DNA of 64,000 nucleotides from Heloderma charlesbogerti. Lineage: Eukaryota > Chordata > Lepidosauria > Squamata > Helodermatidae. Below the pieces are notes generated by a model. The model searched no databases. It had not been told where the DNA came from and was given only the letters and a program-made list of their open reading frames with translations. Positions 60,046 to 64,000 of this stretch are shown here, in pieces (positions within the stretch are counted from its first letter, which is position 1; each line of letters starts with the position of its first letter). Both the position numbers and the translations under genes were made by a program. The DNA is taken from NCBI GenBank assembly GCA_026122225.1, contig JANEZZ010002886.1:186001-250000 (forward strand), in the 5' to 3' direction.

Positions 60046-61994
60046 ACATGTGGCCCTTGGCCCATGCGCTCTCTGCATAGGCATTGAATTGATGAAGCCA
60101 CCTTATTCCAAGTCCAGCCTAGTATTGTCTACTCTTGTCAGGCAGCAGGTCTCCAATGGCTCAGGTGGAGCGTGTTCTCCTAGATCTACTGGAGAAGATT
60201 GTAATGTCATGCTCTGTCATATTGCAATAGATCAGGGGTGTTGCTAGACCTGGGTCCATTTTCCTAGGGCCCTGGATCTCAGAGCCCTGAGTGCCCAATG
60301 GTGCTAATGGAAGGTTTTTTGCTCAGCTTAATTGCCATGCTGGGGAGGGGGATTTAACTCTCCCCTTCCCCTATGTTTCAACCATGCTTCCAAAATAAAA
60401 GATCTTCCCCTGCATTGTAATTAAGTTTCGGGGTGGGGTGGGTGGGGGGAATTCCATTGGTCTGGGATGATCTGAGGCAGGGTGCAAATTAATTGAATAA
60501 TTTATTTGATTTGGATGAGAAGTTAACTGGCTGGTTTTGCTCCTGTGAAACTTAAAAGAATCCTAGTCATTCTTCTTTACATTTGCATATTCAGATATAG
60601 ATCAACACATGCAAATTTTATTCATATTTGTGTCCTTTCAGCCTGGGCCCTGAATCTTTTCAGAGCTTAGCCATAAATAGAGATAGACCCCATCCTCAGT
60701 CTGTGGTATAGTTAGGTCTGGGCTCAATGGTCCTACAGGAACCATTACAAAGTATTGTGTATTACTTCACCTACTTCAGAATGTGTAGTAAGCCAGCCCT
60801 GCGGCATTTGGGATCCTTCCTGGTCATCCAGCTGAGTAGGGCTCTGGACCTCTGCCCCAAAGTCCTGCCCTGATGGCACCACTGTCCCCAGTGCTTAAGG
60901 ATGGACATCTGCAGACCTTAAGCCCAGTTTTTAAGAAATTCAGATGGACAGAAATGGCACTATTTATATCACATGGGGCACAATGAGTTCAAGCACTCAG
61001 GAGTACAGAGAGAAACTTCCATTTTCTTTATAATACACCATCAGGCCAAATTTAGCCCAACTGTATAAGGGTAGCTGTCAATAAACAATAAACCAAGTGG
61101 GGCAACGACTTCTAATTTTCCCAGACGGTAAGCTACACCCAGTTGCATGGTTCTTCCATGGTGATGGATGGGCAACTTCAATGCTTCAATGCATTTCGAT
61201 AAAAAGTAAAGGTAGTCATGTTGGCCATTAGAAAAATGCCAAAAATTCATATTAGTATAATACCTTTATTTGGCCAGCCAAAAGGTCACAAAAAATGTGC
61301 AAGGTTTTGAAATTTCCAGATCTCTTCATCAGGCAAGAGGTTACAAAAAGCAGGTTTGTGGGTAACATCTTGTCTGATTAAGAGATCTGGAGATCTCAAA
61401 AGCTTACAAATTTGGTGACCTTTTGGCTGCCTCAGTAAAGGTATTATATTAATACAGATACTGGAATATTTTGATCAGAGATTAGACTTAAGCATATTTT
61501 TGTATGTGAAAACAAGGCTGGACAGAGGCCCAAGTTCTAACAAATATTGATGTTGGGGGGATGAGGGGTTTTCTAGAATTTACATTAACTGGGAGTTGGG
61601 GAGGTAACAGATAAGGGGTTCAGTCCCTTCCCTCTGTCTCTTCCCAACTCAGAGCCAATGGAAGACTGAAAAAGGTAGAGACAATTTGAAGTACATGCAG
61701 ACATAAAGACCAATCCTATATATGTCTCACTGAGTTCAGTGAGACTTACTGCCAGGAAGAATTGCAAATTTAGTTTCTGTTCTGCTGAGCTGTTTTGCCC
61801 TTGTATACAGGTTACTTTACTGGAAGTAATTATAATAGCTTCTGGAATGCCAATGTACAAAGAAATTATACCTCTGAAATATCAGATCCTGGAGACAACC
61901 AACAGGGAAGGGTAGGCTATCACCTTTGCACCCTACTTGTGACTCCCACCAGTATCTAGCTGGATGCCTCTGGAAACAGAACAATGTCTTAGAA
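60046..61994. other. Intergenic sequence with a fold-back repeat
   Basis: No genes were seen. An inverted repeat spans 61240-61450. A small AGTAAGTC-type unit (GAGTTCAGTGAGACTTACTGC) lies near 61735. The rest looks unique. Confidence 0.5.
61240..61450. repeat. Fold-back repeat, family F2
   Basis: TAATACCTTTATTTGGCCAGCC and AAAAGGTCAC on the left pair with GTGACCTTTTGGCTGCC and CAGTAAAGGTATTATATTA on the right, about 210 bp in total. CTCTTCATCAGGCAAG and TGTCTGATTAAGAGATC lie near the centre. A MITE-like element is likely. Confidence 0.7.
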
Positions 61995-61995
61995 C

Positions 61996-62106
61996 ATGGA
62001 TGGGGAACCTACGGCCCTCCAGATGTTGCTGGACTACTCTCACCATTGGCCCTGTTGGCTGGGTGATGGAGTCCAAAACATCTGAAGTGCAACAGGTTGC
62101 CCAACC
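61996..62106. mobile_element. Palindromic hAT-like MITE, family H3 (copy 3)
   Basis: ATGGATGGGGAACCTACGG ... CTCCAGATGTTGCTGGAC is mirrored by GTCCAAAACATCTGAAG ... CAACAGGTTGCCCAACC. Confidence 0.7.
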
Positions 62107-64000
62107 ATGTACAAGAGGGGCCTTAGTCTGTTACACCAAAGCGCTTCTTGTGCTCTTCCATTCTTTTACCAGTAGCGTGACACTATTCTGGTGGTTGCTA
62201 TTGTTATTATGGCAATTAAACCTTCAACATCTGATAGACTAAATAAATCACATAAATTGTGACTATCCTTCTCACACCATCAGGGAAATTGATAATGGTG
62301 CAAGACGGATAGTCACAATTTCTGTGAGCTGTTTAGGGCACAATCCTATGCAGTTGTTAGCCTATTTTCCAGAATTTGATTGTCCCCGAAGAAGGATCTC
62401 ATTGGTCCGAAATGCATTGGGCTACAATACATTCTCCTTGTTGGCTCTTCTCAGAACTGGTTTCTCTTTTTGCATTCCTACTGACCGGGGACATCCTAAC
62501 TGGGAATAGTAGAAGACTGAGCATGGATTTGGTCCAAGGCAAGCCCTGTCTGAGATCCCAGAGAGACTCTGACAGAGAAGGGAAGCAGTACTGGGTTAAG
62601 TGGGCCATTGGTCTTTTTCAGTACAAGGGAGTTCTTTATCCCACGTACTACTAGCAGCCTCATTATCCAAATGTGATAGCCAACATTTCACCATCCATAC
62701 ATAAGGAGGAATCAGAAGGCCTTGTGGAACCCCAATATTTGCATTTTTAAAAATCACTAAGGGAAACTCCCCACCCCTCCAAACAGTTCAATGATGACTG
62801 AACATGCTCAGTGGGCACAGAATGCTGAGTGAGTGTTGGTGGGGGGCAGAAACTGGGCTGGGGGGGATGTGAAGGAGTATCTTGGAAAAAGGCATGGCTG
62901 GCTCATTGGAAGCCTTAATAAAACTCTTGTGTTTTATTATTTTATCTGGATAAACGTGTGTTTTATTGCAAGCCACTGTGGTGGTGGTCATGATGGGGAC
63001 TTTTAAAGTGTCAGAAGCGGGATGGAAAGATCCTCTAGATAGATAGTGAGATATGATGTGAAGCCTATGCCTATGTGTTGGCGGATGAGAATTCCTCCAA
63101 CTGGCTGCTGTGGAAGTGTCTGTGGATGCAACCTGTAATGGGAGAAGAAGGAGGAGGAGGAGAGGAGGAGGAGGAGGAAGATATAGCAGGTATTCAGTTT
63201 TACCAATTGGATATATTATATATTGATCAGAGGAGGACAGAAATTCCCTTTCCTTTCTGGGAATGGATTTCTGGGTACCTATGAATTGCATTTTGTGATC
63301 GCACAGCCCGCCCCAAGCTGCTTCTCTCTACAACAAGGTGGGCTCTAAGACTGATTCATTATTCTGTCCTATGCTACTCTCAATATTAAAATGCTAAAAT
63401 TGAGGGGGAGGGTAATTCTGTCAGACACACACACACACAAAAGGCTCCAATTATCTTTTCCCCTACAAGATGTTTCTTCTGTCCATGACTGCTCACACTT
63501 CAGCAATCTTGCCAGCAAGCTTCAAATAATGTTGTTGTTTTTTTCAAAAAAAAAAAAAGAGGGGAAAAAAACCCTTTCCCAAAGCCACAGTCATGAACAC
63601 AACAGCTTGAACAGGCCTAGTGCCTAAGGGGGGGTTAGAGGTTCCTCTATGTAAAGAATGACACTTAAAAACTTGCCAGCATTTGCAGGCGTGTGGATTT
63701 TTTCCCCATTTTTTACAAAAAAAAAAAAAAATCCCTTTGGGTGTAAACTCCATTTGCCTGGCTGAGCTTTCCAAGCCTCCCCTCCCGGCCCACCAAATGT
63801 TCACCTCCCCCTTTCCTTTGGGGAGGGAGCAAGGGACAGGAGGTGGTCCCAGGTGCATCCGAAGACAGGCAGGAGAGCTGCCTTGAGATGCAGCAGGGGC
63901 TGGGAAGTAGGGAACCTTCCAGGCAGCTGCGGTTGCCCTTTTCTTGCACTCCACTCTCCAAACGTCTGAGCAACCGGTTTGCTGCTAGAAACATGTTAAT
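62107..64000. other. Intergenic sequence to the window end, no gene recognised
   Basis: A purine-rich (GGA)n tract lies at about 63147-63180, and A-rich runs at 63548-63559 and 63718-63731. No exon of a neighbouring gene was recognised. Confidence 0.5.

Noticed and set aside
54346..64000. Exons of C3orf14 or PTPRG, the next genes expected from human synteny
   Set aside because: No reading frame with splice sites resembling either gene was seen; they probably lie beyond the window.

Overview
This is a vertebrate nuclear genomic window, most probably from a squamate reptile (lizard or snake). The evidence is a conserved gene pair with vertebrate exon-intron structure, combined with a squamate-type repeat set: Sauria-type tRNA SINEs, a full-length BovB (RTE clade) LINE plus truncated copies, L2, CR1 and L1 relics, hAT-like DNA elements and a MIR/CORE-like SINE. 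The species cannot be named from what is visible.

Two protein-coding genes are supported, both on the + strand. Positions 1-10.9 kb hold the 3' end of CADPS (calcium-dependent secretion activator 1, CAPS1): a penultimate coding exon (5755-5859), the terminal exon with the acidic C-terminal tail and stop (9559-9738), and a 3' UTR with three candidate poly(A) signals up to about 10.9 kb. FEZF2 (forebrain embryonic zinc finger 2) lies at 50109-53874. It is complete, with four coding exons, a 478-residue protein, an N-terminal Eh1 repressor motif and six C2H2 zinc fingers. A non-coding first exon just upstream is likely. The CADPS-FEZF2 order and shared orientation match the arrangement I know from human chromosome 3p14.

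The roughly 39 kb between the genes is mostly transposon-derived from about 11 to 36 kb. Its landmarks are a hAT-like element with a perfect 8-bp target duplication (15824-16644), a 3.2-kb full-length BovB with a perfect 11-bp duplication (16740-19962), a fold-back element family in three copies, and an L2 3' end with a 239-codon open frame. From about 36 to 50 kb the sequence becomes GC/CpG-richer and more unique, as expected around a developmental regulator. It still contains a hAT copy that received two later insertions (40364-40933) and two truncated BovB copies. A 270-bp AT-rich, homeodomain-site-dense block sits inside GC-rich DNA at 44290-44560 and is a candidate enhancer.

Downstream of FEZF2 (54.35-64 kb) I see no coding exons. 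A unique, low-repeat block at 55.68-56.33 kb is a candidate conserved regulatory element. The rest is intergenic sequence with scattered CR1, SINE and hAT-like fragments and microsatellites.

I found no undescribed biological system. The most informative observations are the dated insertion events (target duplications, nesting order), the candidate FEZF2 cis-elements and the low-complexity expansions in the FEZF2 N-terminus.
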